The notes under the pieces were generated by a model. It did not search any database, was not told the DNA's origin, and saw only the letters and a program-made list of their open reading frames with translations. Below, in pieces: positions 6,319 through 14,132 of a DNA stretch of 17,477 nt (position 1 is its first letter; each line of letters opens with the position of its first letter). The stretch spans positions 1 to 17,477 of the forward strand of contig JANMVT010000162.1 in the NCBI GenBank assembly GCA_031392945.1, in the 5' to 3' direction. Made by a program: the position numbers and the translations under genes. Origin of the DNA: JANYCG01 sp031392945 (GTDB lineage Bacteria > Pseudomonadota > Gammaproteobacteria > Burkholderiales > Burkholderiaceae_C).

Positions 6319-7953
6319 TTATCGCGCGGCGCGCTGGCTGTCGGCCATGGCGGCTGCCTGGTCGCGCAAGACGCGTTTGACCAATTTGCCGTTGGCGTTG
6401 CGCGGCAGCGGCGCGTCCGAGAGGGAAAAACTCTCGGGCACCTTGTAGTCCGACAGGCGCGCGGCGCAGAATTCCTTGAGCGCCTGTCCGGAAATGCCAG
6501 CTTCGCGCAGTGTGACGAAGGCGTGCACCCGCTCGCCCAGCACCGGGCAGGGTTTGGCGACCACGGCGCATTCGAGCACCGCCGGATGGGCGTGCAGGGC
6601 GTTCTCCACCTCGATGGTGTAAATCTTGTAGCCGCCACGGTTGATCATGTCCTTTTTGCGGTCCACAACCTTGACGTAACCGTCTGCATCGACCGAGCCG
6701 ATGTCGCCCGAATGCCAGTAACCGCCGGTGAAGTTGAGGGCCGTGGCGCCTGAATTGCCCCAGTAGTCCTTGACCACCATCGGGCCCCTGATCCAGATCT
6801 CGCCCAACTGGCCGGGATCGACTTCGCGTCCCTCGTCGTCCATCACGGCGACTTCGGCGCAGGCCAGTTGGCGGCCCACGGTGTCGCTGTGAAAGGCGGT
6901 TTGTCCTTGTGGCATCAGAGTCGTGGGGGAGGTGGTCTCGGTTGATCCGTAGCAGTTCATCAAGATCAGGCCGGGCGCTTTTTGCGCCAGCGCATCGATG
7001 GTGGCCACCGGCATGGGCGCGCCGCCGTAGGCGCCCACGCGCCAGGCGGACAAGTCATGCTGGTCAAGATCGCTTTGCAGCAGGCACAAGTTGTACATGG
7101 CGGGTACCATCAGGGTATGCGTCATGCGCTCGCGCGCGGCCAACGCCAGAAAATCGGCCGCTTTGAAGGACGGCATGATGACCAACTTGCCAGCGCAGTG
7201 GGCCAATGTGCCCACCAGCGCGACCAGGCCGGTGACGTGGCTCAGCGGCACGGCGGCGATCGATGCGTCTTGTTCGGTCAAACCCATGCCGATCCCGTAG
7301 TGCATGACGGAATGGGCGATGCCCAAATGTGTCAGCGTCGCGCCTTTCGGGTTGCCGGTGGTGCCCGACGTGTACATGATGGCGGCGATGTCTTCTTCGG
7401 CGACTTTCGCAGCCGGGACGGCGGTTTGAGCGCCCGCTTGGCCTGCGGCGACGGACTCGAAATCTTCGCTGCCGGCGCAAGCCCCGAGCGAGACGCGCAG
7501 CCGCAGGGCAGGCACTTGCGATGCATCGGGCAGGCGGTTGGCCAAATCCGGCTCGTGCACCAGCATCGCGGCTGAACAATCATTGAGCATGTAGGCCAGG
7601 CCGGGAGTCTGCTCGCGGATGCTCAGCGGAACGGCGATGGCGCCCACACGGGCGATGGCGAACAGCGTGGTGACAAACTCGTTGCGGTTGCCAATCAACA
7701 TGGCCACGCGGTCGCCGGCCAGGAGGCCGCGTTGCGCCATGCCCTGGGCCAACCGGGCTGATTGATCCAGCAGGCCAGCCCATGTCATGCGTTCATCGCC
7801 GCACACCAGGGCTTCGCGATCTGGAAACCGCTCGGCAGCCTTGACCAGCAAGTCGTGCAGGCTGCCGGGGCGCTTGGCAAAACAGCGCAACACACGGTCG
7901 CCAAAATGCGCTTCCAGCCGCATGGCCGGCCAGCGGTCGTCCCATCGGGTCAT
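6319..7953 (-). CDS. AMP-dependent acyl-CoA synthetase (class I adenylate-forming)
   Basis: The 544-residue enzyme of the ANL superfamily activates a carboxylic acid with ATP to an acyl-adenylate and then the CoA thioester. Core motifs are all present: P-loop YTSGTTGNPKG (194-204), adenine motif NCYGSTET (333-340), HSGDI with Asp417, hinge DRKKDMINRGGYKIY (431-445) with IEVE after it, and catalytic Lys523 in NGKLVKR. The hinge carries GGYKIYTIEVE rather than the common GENIYPxEVE, seen in a subset of fatty and aromatic acid ligases. The ATG at 7953 overlaps the preceding TGA (ATGA) and has AAAGGAG upstream. The chain length or ring type of the substrate cannot be read; the neighbours suggest it activates the acid imported by the Liv-type system. 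Confidence 0.93.
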   Translation of the reverse strand: MTRWDDRWPAMRLEAHFGDRVLRCFAKRPGSLHDLLVKAAERFPDREALVCGDERMTWAGLLDQSARLAQGMAQRGLLAGDRVAMLIGNRNEFVTTLFAIARVGAIAVPLSIREQTPGLAYMLNDCSAAMLVHEPDLANRLPDASQVPALRLRVSLGACAGSEDFESVAAGQAGAQTAVPAAKVAEEDIAAIMYTSGTTGNPKGATLTHLGIAHSVMHYGIGMGLTEQDASIAAVPLSHVTGLVALVGTLAHCAGKLVIMPSFKAADFLALAARERMTHTLMVPAMYNLCLLQSDLDQHDLSAWRVGAYGGAPMPVATIDALAQKAPGLILMNCYGSTETTSPTTLMPQGQTAFHSDTVGRQLACAEVAVMDDEGREVDPGQLGEIWIRGPMVVKDYWGNSGATALNFTGGYWHSGDIGSVDADGYVKVVDRKKDMINRGGYKIYTIEVENALHAHPAVLECAVVAKPCPVLGERVHAFVTLREAGISGQALKEFCAARLSDYKVPESFSLSDAPLPRNANGKLVKRVLRDQAAAMADSQRAAR

Positions 7954-8279
7954 GGTTTTGACTCCTTTTCGATGTCGAGATCGAGCAGCAGCCAGATGGC
8001 CGCTTTTTGCCAATGCAGGCCTGGGCGAAGGGTCGCGTAGACGCCACCCGCCAGCGCTTCAGAGGCCACGTATTTGAGCGCACGCAGAGCAGGAATCTCG
8101 TAGCGCAGCACCGGGCCTGGCACCACACGGTTAAGCGCAATACGAACCGCGTCGGCAGTTAGCGTGCGGGCCAAGAGGGCATAGGTGGCCGCATCGCGCG
8201 CCACCAGCGTCAGGTCAAGCACGTTGCCTTTGTCACCGGCACGTCCGGTGGCGATGTCTCCCACCCTTACTGCCGTCAT
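7950..8279 (-). CDS. AtuA-associated small protein (AtuA C-terminal, ferredoxin-like fold domain)
   Basis: The 109-residue protein corresponds to the small domain that in many AtuA proteins is fused to the C-terminus of the DUF1446 core and here is a separate gene. The N-terminal VRVGDIATGRAGDKGNVLDLTLVARD is the hallmark of this domain, followed by VVPGPVLRYEIPALRALKYVA. Its biochemical role is not known; AtuA itself is required for acyclic terpene (citronellol/geraniol) use in Pseudomonas. The ATG at 8279 overlaps the AtuA stop in an ATGA, and its own TGA overlaps the ligase ATG in the same way, so the three genes are translationally coupled. An in-frame upstream ATG at 8291 is less likely. 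Confidence 0.87.
   Translation of the reverse strand: MTAVRVGDIATGRAGDKGNVLDLTLVARDAATYALLARTLTADAVRIALNRVVPGPVLRYEIPALRALKYVASEALAGGVYATLRPGLHWQKAAIWLLLDLDIEKESKP
7962..7968 (-). promoter_or_regulatory. Ribosome binding site of the acyl-CoA synthetase gene
   Basis: AAAGGAG on the minus strand lies 8 nt before the ATG at 7953 and inside the end of the upstream gene. It decides for this start over an in-frame candidate 60 nt further upstream. Confidence 0.75.
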
Positions 8280-9610
8280 GACTGGCTCCATTCAATCTCA
8301 GGCTTCACCAACTCGGGTGCAATAAAGCCGTCCAGCACCTCAATGCGCGGGCGGCGCTCGCTGCGCACGCTGCACCCGCCCGCCGGGCCAGACAGCGTCA
8401 GCGCATAAATTTCATCCTCGATGGTTTGCGCGGCTTCAAGGTCGACGCACCGGGCGGACACATGCACCCGCAGTTCGGCCGGTGCGACCGGTGATGGCAG
8501 CGACCCGGCCCGCAGGATCGAGTTGACGCCAACCAGGTCAATCGCAATGTCTTCATCGCGCCAGTCAGACAAGCGCAGGCGCAAGGCTGCGGCCGCGCGT
8601 TGTGCACGCGCCAGCGCGCCAGTGCCGGCGAACCCGATTTCGCAGTCGGCAATGTAGCCTGGCAGTTCCAGGAATCCGGCAACCTTGAGCGTGGGCGGCG
8701 GACCGAGCGAGCGGGCACCCGACATGTGAATGCGGTTTTTGCCAACCTGCTCAAAACGGATGCCGGTGAAGTCCAGAATCAAATCAGGCGTTGCGTAGCG
8801 TGCCGGGTCATGCACTTCATAAAACAGTTGCAAAGTGCAGGTATCGGCATTGAGCAGGCCAGGCGCATCGTCCAGCAGCGTGATTTCCGCACTGCCGTCT
8901 GCATGCACATGCGCCAGCGGATAACCAAGGCGTGCATAGTCGGCGGCCGACAGCAGCCCTTGCCCGATAGGGTCGTAGTTGCCGCCAGTCAGTTGCCCGC
9001 CGCACTCCAACAAATGCCCCACCGAAATGGCGCCTGCCAGCGCTGTGGCGCCAGGTTCAAGGTGATTCATGGCCGCAGCGGCGAACAGCGCAGAGTCGGC
9101 GACGCGGCCGGTCACCACCACATTGGCGCCGCCATCCAGCGCCTCGGCCAATGCGCCGGCGCCCAGGTACGCATGCGCGCCCAGCAGCTTGCCTTCAACC
9201 GGCCGTACCCACGCGATTTTCTCCCGCAGGTGAAGAACGTCATCGCCGTGCACCGCCGCGACTCTAATGCCCTGGGCGCCGCGCAGGCCCAGTTCATGGG
9301 CCAAATGGGCGATAGCCTGCCCGGCAGCGCGCGGGTTGGCAGCACCGAGGTTTGACACGACGCGGCAACGGTTGGCGACAGCCACTGGCAGCAACGGCGT
9401 CAAGCGGCGGCGCAGGCGCGTATCGAACCCAGTTGTGGCGTTGTCTGCGCGGGCCTTGAGTGCAGGCACGAGCGTGCGCTCGGCCAGGCATTCCAGCACC
9501 ACGGTATCGACCGCGCCGGACGCCGCCAGCGCCACCGCCGGGTCGATGCGGTCACCCGCGAAACCGGCACCGGCACCAATGCTGCAAACGGGTTTGGCTG
9601 CGGCGCTCAT
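8276..9610 (-). CDS. AtuA / DUF1446 family protein
   Basis: The 444-residue protein is the core of the AtuA (acyclic terpene utilisation) / DUF1446 family. Visible family features are the N-terminal SIGAGAGFAGDRIDPAVALA, the central VVSNLGAANPRAAGQAI, GANVVVTGRVADSALFAAAA, and LLECGGQLTGGNYDPIGQG. The C-terminal small domain usually fused to it is encoded by the next gene. No catalytic mechanism has been established for the family; in Pseudomonas it belongs to the citronellol/geraniol cluster with a geranyl-CoA carboxylase, none of which is in this window. Here it is joined to a Liv transporter (3 nt after livF) and to a ligase and MaoC gene. It probably acts on a CoA ester of a branched or terpenoid acid, but this is inference. 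Confidence 0.9.
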   Translation of the reverse strand: MSAAAKPVCSIGAGAGFAGDRIDPAVALAASGAVDTVVLECLAERTLVPALKARADNATTGFDTRLRRRLTPLLPVAVANRCRVVSNLGAANPRAAGQAIAHLAHELGLRGAQGIRVAAVHGDDVLHLREKIAWVRPVEGKLLGAHAYLGAGALAEALDGGANVVVTGRVADSALFAAAAMNHLEPGATALAGAISVGHLLECGGQLTGGNYDPIGQGLLSAADYARLGYPLAHVHADGSAEITLLDDAPGLLNADTCTLQLFYEVHDPARYATPDLILDFTGIRFEQVGKNRIHMSGARSLGPPPTLKVAGFLELPGYIADCEIGFAGTGALARAQRAAAALRLRLSDWRDEDIAIDLVGVNSILRAGSLPSPVAPAELRVHVSARCVDLEAAQTIEDEIYALTLSGPAGGCSVRSERRPRIEVLDGFIAPELVKPEIEWSQS

Positions 9611-9613
9611 GGC

Positions 9614-10336
9614 TCACAAGCCCATATAGGACCGCTGCACATCGGGGTCGCGCAGCAGGTCTTCGCCGCGACCCGACTTCAGGATGCCGCCATGCTCGAT
9701 CACGTAGCCGCGTTCGCACATGCGCAGCGCATTGCCGACGTTCTGCTCCACCAGCAGCACCGACAGGCCCTTGGTGCGCACCAGCGAACTGACCATCTCG
9801 AACACCTTGTCGACCATGATGGGCGCCAGGCCGAGCGAGGGTTCGTCGAGCATAAGCAGCTTGGGCAACGCCATCATGGCACGCGCCACGGCGCACATCT
9901 GGCGCTCGCCGCCCGACAGCCGGCCGGCCAGTTGCGTACGGCGTTCGGCCAGCAGCGGGAACAGGGTCATGACCTCGTCCAGCGATTCGCGCAGGCGCGC
10001 CCGGGCGGCGCTGTGGTAAGCGCCGAGTTCCAGGTTCTCCAGCACGGTCATGAACGGGAACAGCCGTCCGCCTTCGGGCACCATGACCAGGCCGCGTTCG
10101 GCCGACTTGTGCGCCGGCAGATGGGTGATGTCCTGGCCGTCGAAGCTCACCCGGCCGGAACGCGTGGCCAGATGGCCGCTGATGGTCAGCAGCAACGTGG
10201 TCTTGCCCGCGCCATTGGCGCCGACCACCGAGACGATCTCGCCCTGCCTTACCTCCACCCGCACGCCATCGAGCACGGGCAATTCACCATAGCCCGAGAA
10301 CAGGTCCTCGACCAGCAAGATAGTTGAGCTACTCAT
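9614..10336 (-). CDS. livF: Branched-chain-type ABC transporter ATPase LivF
   Basis: The 240-residue cytoplasmic ATPase is one of the two nucleotide-binding subunits of a HAAT-family (LivFGHM-type) importer. It has Walker A GANGAGKT (39-46), signature LSGGERQ (140-146), Walker B LLMLDEPSLGLAP (160-172) and LVEQN at the switch, where Gln198 replaces the usual His, as is normal for LivF. The PEGGRLFP motif near residue 88 is also typical of the subfamily. It is the fourth transporter gene in transcription order, separated from livG by an 85-nt spacer with a GC-rich palindrome, and is followed after 3 nt by the AtuA gene. The substrate is set by the binding protein and need not be an amino acid. 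Confidence 0.94.
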   Translation of the reverse strand: MSSSTILLVEDLFSGYGELPVLDGVRVEVRQGEIVSVVGANGAGKTTLLLTISGHLATRSGRVSFDGQDITHLPAHKSAERGLVMVPEGGRLFPFMTVLENLELGAYHSAARARLRESLDEVMTLFPLLAERRTQLAGRLSGGERQMCAVARAMMALPKLLMLDEPSLGLAPIMVDKVFEMVSSLVRTKGLSVLLVEQNVGNALRMCERGYVIEHGGILKSGRGEDLLRDPDVQRSYMGL

Positions 10337-10341
10337 AACAA

Positions 10342-10421
10342 GGTCCCCACGCTCGTCACTGCGTGTACTTCGCTGCCCCCCAAGGGGGCGTTCGCTTGCT
10401 TGAAGCGGTTCGGCGCTGCGC
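10342..10421. repeat. GC-rich intergenic palindromic element (livF-livG)
   Basis: The 85-nt spacer between livG and livF holds GCCCCC (10375-10380), a CAA loop and GGGGGC (10384-10389). The flanks have CTTCGCT on the left and CGCTTGCTTGAAGCGG on the right. Elements of this style are common between genes in Comamonadaceae. No coding potential is seen. A hairpin in mRNA would separate two coupled transporter genes. The second element at 11178-11232 has the same architecture. Confidence 0.55.
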
Positions 10422-11168
10422 TCATAAAGTCCCCAATTCTGCGGCCTGGTGTCCCTCGCCCAGGTAGGCCTTGACGACCTCGGGCGAGTTGAGGATCTGG
10501 TCTGCCGTTCCTTCGGCGATCAGGCGCCCGCGGTCGAGCACCACCACACGGTCGGAAAACGCGCGCACCACTTTCAGGTTGTGCTCGATGATCAGGAAGG
10601 TCAGTCCGCTGCCGTGCAATCTTTTCAGCAGGTCGATCGACTGCCCCACTTCACTCTGGTTCAGGCCGGCCATGACCTCGTCCAGCAGCACGATGTCGGG
10701 TTCGAGCGCCAGCGCGCGCGCCACTTCGAGCCGGCGCCGTTCGCTCAGGGTCAGGTCGCCGGCGCGCACGCGTGCGTGGTGCGCGAGACCGACTGTCTCC
10801 AGCACCGCCATGGCCTTGTCGCGCGCGGTGCCCAGCGCGCGGTGGCGCATGAATGCGCCGATCATCACGTTCTCCAGCGCATTCAGCGCGATCAGCGGCT
10901 TGGCGATCTGGAAGGTGCGCCCCATGCCGAGCCGGGCCCGGTCATGCGGCGCCAGCTGGTTGATGCGCTCGCCGCGCAGGCGCACTTCGCCCGAGGTCGG
11001 CGCAAGCTGCCCCGTCAACAGGTTGAAGAAGGTGGTCTTGCCGGCACCGTTGGGGCCGATGATGCTGACGATCTCGCCCTTGCGCACCGACAGCGAGACG
11101 TCGTCGACGGCGCGCAGGCCAAGAAAATGCTTGCTCACTCCGGTGACAGCCAGGAGATCGGTGTTCAT
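10422..11168 (-). CDS. livG: Branched-chain-type ABC transporter ATPase LivG
   Basis: This is the second nucleotide-binding subunit of the importer, 248 residues. Walker A is GPNGAGKT (38-45), the Q-loop region is GRTFQIAKPL (83-92), Walker B is DIVLLDEVMAGLN (158-170) and the switch His is His196 in IIEHN. The signature segment reads LTLSERRRLEVARAL (139-153) instead of the usual LSGGQ or YGQQRRLE, lacking the Gly pair. Such LTL-x-x-R-x-RLE forms are known in a LivG subgroup, so it is probably active. The C-terminal VVVLDRGRLIAEGT...VVKAYLGEG is the standard LivG end. It is flanked on both sides by spacer palindromes rather than tight junctions. Confidence 0.93.
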   Translation of the reverse strand: MNTDLLAVTGVSKHFLGLRAVDDVSLSVRKGEIVSIIGPNGAGKTTFFNLLTGQLAPTSGEVRLRGERINQLAPHDRARLGMGRTFQIAKPLIALNALENVMIGAFMRHRALGTARDKAMAVLETVGLAHHARVRAGDLTLSERRRLEVARALALEPDIVLLDEVMAGLNQSEVGQSIDLLKRLHGSGLTFLIIEHNLKVVRAFSDRVVVLDRGRLIAEGTADQILNSPEVVKAYLGEGHQAAELGTL

Positions 11169-11177
11169 TTTGGCCCC

Positions 11178-11232
11178 CTACGACGCTTCGCACCGGTCCC
11201 CCCAGGGGGGAGCGAGCGCATTGGGAACGGCC
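11178..11232. repeat. GC-rich intergenic palindromic element (livG-livM)
   Basis: The 73-nt spacer between livM and livG contains CCCCCC-A-GGGGGG (11198-11210), flanked by a CGACGCTTCGCACC block and an AGCGAGCGCATTGGGAACGG block. It resembles the livG-livF element in its C-run/G-run core and CTTCGC plus GCxxGC flanks, though the two are not identical. No gene is seen in it. Confidence 0.5.
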
Positions 11233-11241
11233 AGTCTTTTC

Positions 11242-12321
11242 TCACTTCCCGCCCCCCTTCCTGGCCTGAAACCAGAGCATCAGGTCGCGCCAGGCACCGA
11301 CCACGCCGCGCTTCATGAACAGAGCGGCCAGCACCATGAGCAGGCCCAGGATGGCCAGGTTCAGCCCCGGCAGCGCATTGGCAAGTTCGGCGCGCAGAAA
11401 GTTCTCGAACGGGATGATCAGCGCCGCGCCCAGCAGCGGCCCGGCGACGGTGCCGACGCCGCCGATCAGCGACAGCAGGGCGAACTTCACGCCGACCTCC
11501 TGCAGGTTGAAGATCGTCGGCGGGTCGATGAAGCGCAGGTACATGGCAAATAGCGTGCCCCCCATCGCCGTCAGCCCGGCGCTCAAGCCCATGCCTTGCA
11601 GCTTGACCGACAACACGTTGATGCCCGACGCGCGCGCCGCGTCCTCGTCCTCGCGCACCGCCAGCAAGTAGTAGCCGAGCCGGCTGCGCCGCAGCAGCAC
11701 GACGATGCCCATGACCAGCGCCAGAAAGGCGAACATCAGCACCGCGTACTGCCAACGCTCGCGGAAGATCATGTTGGCGAAACCGGCCTTGAACGGGATC
11801 ATGATGCCGCGCGGCCCGCCGGTGAGCGACTCGAAATGGTTGGCGATCACGAAGGCCACCTCGTTGAAGGCCAGCGTGGCGATGGCGAAAAATGGGCCGC
11901 GCAGGCGGAAAGTGGGCCATGAAATCAGCATCGCCACCAGGGCCGCAAACACCGCGCACGGCAGGATGGTGAGCCACGGCGACAGGTCGTAGGCCACGTA
12001 CAGCCGGGCGCCCAGGTAGGCACCGATACCGAAGAAGACGCCGTGGCCGAGCGAGAACTGCCCGCCGAAGCCGCCGATGATGTTCCACGCCGCCGCCAGG
12101 GCGCCCATGAGGTAGGTGAAGGCGATGATGTTGAGCCAGTGCGCGTCGTCTACCAGCAGCGCCAATGGCAGCAGCGCCAGCGCCATGCCGCCGAGGTATT
12201 TCATCAGCGCGCGGCTGCCGGACTCAATGCCGGTATCCACCGCCGGCGTGGTGCCGGACGGCGCGCCGGGCTGGGGCTTGGGTTGGTCAGTTTTGTTCAC
12301 GGAATCCCACTTCTTCAGCAC
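11242..12321 (-). CDS. livM: Branched-chain-type ABC transporter permease LivM
   Basis: The 359-residue inner-membrane permease has multiple hydrophobic helices across about 40-345. WNIIGGFGGQFSLGHGVFFGIGAYLGA (79-105) is the family's conserved N-terminal motif. RSRLGYYLLAVREDEDAARASGINV (near 212-236) is the cytoplasmic coupling loop that contacts the ATPases. GGVGTVAGPLLGAALI lies in the last third. The N-terminus carries a hydrophilic Pro-rich extension of about 35 residues (KPQPGAPSGTTPAV). Two GTG starts compete: 12321, giving a 35-nt overlap with livH, and 12300, giving 14 nt. Neither has a strong ribosome site, so translation is probably coupled to livH. Confidence 0.92.
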   Translation of the reverse strand: MLKKWDSVNKTDQPKPQPGAPSGTTPAVDTGIESGSRALMKYLGGMALALLPLALLVDDAHWLNIIAFTYLMGALAAAWNIIGGFGGQFSLGHGVFFGIGAYLGARLYVAYDLSPWLTILPCAVFAALVAMLISWPTFRLRGPFFAIATLAFNEVAFVIANHFESLTGGPRGIMIPFKAGFANMIFRERWQYAVLMFAFLALVMGIVVLLRRSRLGYYLLAVREDEDAARASGINVLSVKLQGMGLSAGLTAMGGTLFAMYLRFIDPPTIFNLQEVGVKFALLSLIGGVGTVAGPLLGAALIIPFENFLRAELANALPGLNLAILGLLMVLAALFMKRGVVGAWRDLMLWFQARKGGGK

Positions 12322-13177
12322 CCACCTGGCCCATCAGGCCGGAAGGACGCACGATCAACACCACCAGGAAAATAATGAACCAGATCGCGTTCTTGAACGC
12401 CGGGTCGATGTAGTAGCCGGCAAAGGCTTCCACCACTCCCACGATCAGTCCACCGATATAGGCGCCCCAGACACTGCCCAGGCCACCCAGCACCACCACG
12501 GCGAACGCCGCAAGGATGAAGTTGCCTCCGACCGCCGGTGTGATTGAGTAGATCGGGGTCAACAACGCACCGGCCATGCCGGCCAGCGCCGCGCCGATGC
12601 CGAACGTGAACAGGAAAGTGCGCTCCACGTTGATGCCCATGACACGCGCGGCACGCTTGTCCTGCGTCACCGCGCGGATCGCCTTGCCAGACATGGTGTG
12701 GCGCAGGAACAGGTGCAGGCCGATGGTGATCAAGGTGGTCGCGACCAGTGTCACCAGACGCACCACGCTGATGCGGATATCGCCCACCGTCAGCACGTTT
12801 GCGCCGACCTCGCCGCCGATGCTGAGCGCTTGGCCCTTGGACACTGCCAGCATGATGTTCTGAAACATCATCAGCAGGCCGAAGGTGGCGAAGATCTGCA
12901 TGTTGGATTCGTTGTGCAGCGGCTGTATCACCAGGCGCTGGATCGCCACGCCGAGCAGGCCGACCAGCGGCGCGACCACCAGCACCGACAGGTAGGGGCT
13001 GAGGCCGAACTCGGCGTAGGCGTAGTAGCTGCCATACATGCCAAACATGACCAGTTCGCCCTGCGCGAAGTTGACGATGCGCACGACACCGAAAATCAGG
13101 TTCAGGCCGATGCTCACCAGCCCGTAGATGCCGCCCAGCAACAGGCCAAACACCAGCACGTTGAGAATTTGATCCAT
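12287..13177 (-). CDS. livH: Branched-chain-type ABC transporter permease LivH
   Basis: The 296-residue polytopic permease is typical in length for LivH. Conserved segments are the N-terminal GLLLGGIYGLVSIGLNLIFGVVRIVNFAQGEL (about 11-42), the cytoplasmic loop GKAIRAVTQDKRAARVMGINV that docks on the ATPase, and the C-terminal GGLGSVWGAYIGGLIVGV followed by RPSGLMGQ. The ATG at 13177 is preceded by an AGGAAGG-like ribosome site. It starts 11 nt after the stop of the GST-like gene and overlaps livM at its 3' end. LivH and LivM together form the membrane channel of the importer. Confidence 0.94.
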   Translation of the reverse strand: MDQILNVLVFGLLLGGIYGLVSIGLNLIFGVVRIVNFAQGELVMFGMYGSYYAYAEFGLSPYLSVLVVAPLVGLLGVAIQRLVIQPLHNESNMQIFATFGLLMMFQNIMLAVSKGQALSIGGEVGANVLTVGDIRISVVRLVTLVATTLITIGLHLFLRHTMSGKAIRAVTQDKRAARVMGINVERTFLFTFGIGAALAGMAGALLTPIYSITPAVGGNFILAAFAVVVLGGLGSVWGAYIGGLIVGVVEAFAGYYIDPAFKNAIWFIIFLVVLIVRPSGLMGQVGAEEVGFREQN

Positions 13178-13188
13178 CGTCCGCCTTC

Positions 13189-14103
13189 CTAAAGCTGCTT
13201 CAGCACGTAGCCGATGCGGGGGAAATGCACATGCAGCAAGCCTGCGCGCGGGTCAACGCGGCGCAGGCTGTAGTGCTGCGGCGTCGCGGCGACCAGTTCG
13301 CCTTCAGTCGGCTCGCGCCCGAAGCTCTGCGCGCTGATCGCGACACGGCTGCCAGGCGCCAGGCCGTGTTCGTCCTGGAACCCGCCGTCGTCCAGCAGGT
13401 TGCAGCCGGCCGCTGCCGGCTGGCTGTCGGCCGCAATGGCGATGGCTTGCGCGGCGTCCAGGGGCGCTGCACGGCCGTGGCCGATGGACTGCATGCGGCC
13501 AAGCCAGCCTCTGAGTGCCGTGGCCTGCGGCGGCACCTGCACCGTGGCCCCTTCGCGCAGGTGCACCAGCCACAAGGCGTGGTAGGCGCTGAAGTCGGCG
13601 ATGCACGGCTGCTGGCCCAGCAGGTAGGGCTGGTCGCGCAGCAGCTCCGACAGGCGCTGCACATAGTCCTGGTAGGCCGGTGCGGCATCGGCCGGTCGCC
13701 ACCAATCGACGTCGAAACCCATGGCTTTGCGGTCTTTGAAGACAGCCTGCGGCAGTTCGCCCGAAGCACCGCGGTTATACGTGACAGCGGCCCAGAACAG
13801 GGCGTCATCGGCCCACTGTGCCAGGATGCTGCCCAGCGCCCGACCCCCTTGCGGGTAGAGGCTGGGAGCGGGCTGCAGGCGCTCCAGCACCTGAGCGATC
13901 AACGCCGTGTCGCAATAGATGTCTGCGCCGATCTGCAGGACCGGCGTTCTGCGGTAGCCGCCTGTGAGCGCCAGCACATCGGGCTTGGGCAGGATGTTGG
14001 GCACCGTCACCGACTTCCACGCCAGTTGCTTGTATCCCAGCATCAGGCGTACCTTCTCCGAGAACGGGGAAGCCGCGAAATGATGCAATATCAGGTCTGC
14101 CAT
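13189..14103 (-). CDS. GST-fold protein with C-terminal extension, inside the Liv operon
   Basis: The 304-residue protein starts with a thioredoxin-like GST N-domain. LHHFAASPFSEKVRLMLG (6-23) holds the candidate catalytic Ser12, RRTPVLQIG (51-59) holds the cis-proline, and the usual Glu/Asp-Ser glutathione-binding pair is replaced by C-D-T (64-66). An alpha-helical C-domain with YLLGQQPCIADFSAYHALWLV (160-180) follows. Residues ~215-304 are an additional beta-rich region (GSRVAIS, GELVAATPQHYSLRRV, GLLHVHFPRIGYVL) beyond the normal ~210-residue length. The start at 14103 fits the GST N-terminus; the frame is open upstream into the binding-protein gene. It lies between the substrate-binding protein gene and livH with small gaps (29 and 11 nt), so it is co-transcribed. 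It may detoxify or isomerise the imported compound (inference). Confidence 0.83.
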   Translation of the reverse strand: MADLILHHFAASPFSEKVRLMLGYKQLAWKSVTVPNILPKPDVLALTGGYRRTPVLQIGADIYCDTALIAQVLERLQPAPSLYPQGGRALGSILAQWADDALFWAAVTYNRGASGELPQAVFKDRKAMGFDVDWWRPADAAPAYQDYVQRLSELLRDQPYLLGQQPCIADFSAYHALWLVHLREGATVQVPPQATALRGWLGRMQSIGHGRAAPLDAAQAIAIAADSQPAAAGCNLLDDGGFQDEHGLAPGSRVAISAQSFGREPTEGELVAATPQHYSLRRVDPRAGLLHVHFPRIGYVLKQL

Positions 14104-14132
14104 GGAATGTCCCGCGACGACACCTGCGGGTT

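Noticed and set aside
5819..6571. Longer start for the MaoC gene giving 250 residues
   Set aside because: The extra N-terminus would overlap the ligase's C-terminal catalytic region and is not MaoC-like; the ATG at 6289 gives the normal length.
8600..9355. Plus-strand open frame of 251 codons opposite AtuA
   Set aside because: The minus strand encodes a full AtuA core with tight junctions on both sides; the antisense product has no motif.
10471..11553. Plus-strand open frame of 360 codons opposite livG and livM
   Set aside because: Antisense shadow of conserved transporter genes, Ser/Arg-rich with no recognisable domain.
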